Shown here piece by piece: positions 6,889 to 7,038 of a DNA stretch of 7,038 nucleotides. Both the position numbers and the translations under genes were made by a program. The first letter of the stretch is position 1. Each line of letters begins with the position of its first letter. Source of the DNA: Oscillospiraceae bacterium (GTDB taxonomy: Bacteria; Bacillota; Clostridia; Oscillospirales; Ruminococcaceae). Under the pieces are notes generated by a model. That model was not told the origin of the DNA. It saw only the letters and a list, made by a program, of their open reading frames with translations, and made no database searches. The DNA is taken from contig JAGPHI010000042.1 in assembly GCA_018055565.1 (NCBI GenBank), positions 1 to 7,038 of the forward strand, read 5' to 3'.

Positions 6889-7038
6889 ATGAAACAGTAT
6901 AACCGTGCGTTCGATAAAGCAAAAAAGCATTTGGTAAAGATACCTGGCTATCTGCTGGTAGGCTTATGGACGCTTTTAACCTTTTCTATTTTGGGCTGGA
7001 TTATCGCCGCATCTCTTTCTACAACGCGCGAGATATTT
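6889..7038 (+). CDS. Carbohydrate ABC transporter permease, MalG/UgpE type, 3'-truncated
   Basis: Fifty N-terminal residues are visible before the right edge. After a basic cytoplasmic start (MKQYNRAFDKAKKHLVKIPG) one membrane helix runs from about 20 to 44, with ILGWIIAASLSTTREIF at its end; this matches the first helix of MalG-type permeases, which typically end in a Ser-Leu-Lys/Ser-Thr...Glu-Ile-Phe stretch. AAAGGAA (6871-6877) lies upstream, 12 nt between its GGA and the ATG, the same layout as for the regulator gene at 3372. It should form the heterodimeric membrane channel with the permease encoded at 5849-6742. The EAA loop is beyond the window, so the call rests on the N-terminus and gene order. 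Confidence 0.82.
   Translation, partial: MKQYNRAFDKAKKHLVKIPGYLLVGLWTLLTFSILGWIIAASLSTTREIF

Overview
The window looks like a chromosomal fragment of a Gram-positive, Clostridia-type Firmicute (Oscillospiraceae-like gut or rumen bacterium; this is inference). The evidence is strong AGGAGG/GGAGG ribosome binding sites, a lipoprotein-type sugar-binding protein in an ABC system with no linked ATPase in view, a MurR/RpiR regulator, and short GGGGCGGAT...ATCCGCCC palindromic repeats of a kind I associate with intergenic DNA of this group. All genes are on the + strand.

Layout: (1) 3-1268 is the 3' five-sixths of a glycerol kinase gene (glpK), cut by the left edge. (2) 1269-2044 is a 776-bp gene-free interval. 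Its left half (1268-1732) is packed with palindromic repeats, including a 204-bp unit with perfect 26-bp inverted ends around a 47-48-bp tandem repeat. A strong intrinsic terminator follows (1754-1792), about 490 bp after the glpK stop. The right half (1793-2044) holds nested inverted repeats and a good promoter (TTGAAT, 17 bp, TATACT with an extended -10) overlapped by three TGAGTAT/ATACTCA half-sites. (3) 2045-3271 encodes a major facilitator transporter of the organophosphate:phosphate antiporter (GlpT/UhpT/UhpC-like) type. (4) 3372-4235 encodes a MurR/RpiR regulator with HTH and sugar-phosphate-binding SIS domains. (5) 4290-5618, 5849-6742 and 6889-7038 (cut by the right edge) encode a CUT1-type carbohydrate ABC importer: lipoprotein binding protein, first permease, second permease.

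How they may work together: genes 3 to 5 share one orientation, no intrinsic terminator is visible between them, and only one convincing promoter is seen, so a single transcription unit starting near 1997 is likely. The regulator probably senses a phosphorylated sugar and acts on the half-site cluster at that promoter. The ABC importer would bring in an unphosphorylated sugar, oligosaccharide or polyol, and the MFS protein possibly a phosphorylated or related anionic compound. The ATPase is either downstream or a shared MsmX-type protein encoded elsewhere. glpK appears to be a separate upstream unit. The gaps inside the operon (54, 230 and 146 nt) each contain a stem-loop without a T-run, suggesting mRNA processing or segmental stabilisation.

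I see no defence system, CRISPR array, integrase, tRNA or rRNA. The coding content is ordinary sugar-uptake machinery. The less ordinary parts are the repeat block, the operator cluster and a few family-atypical residues.
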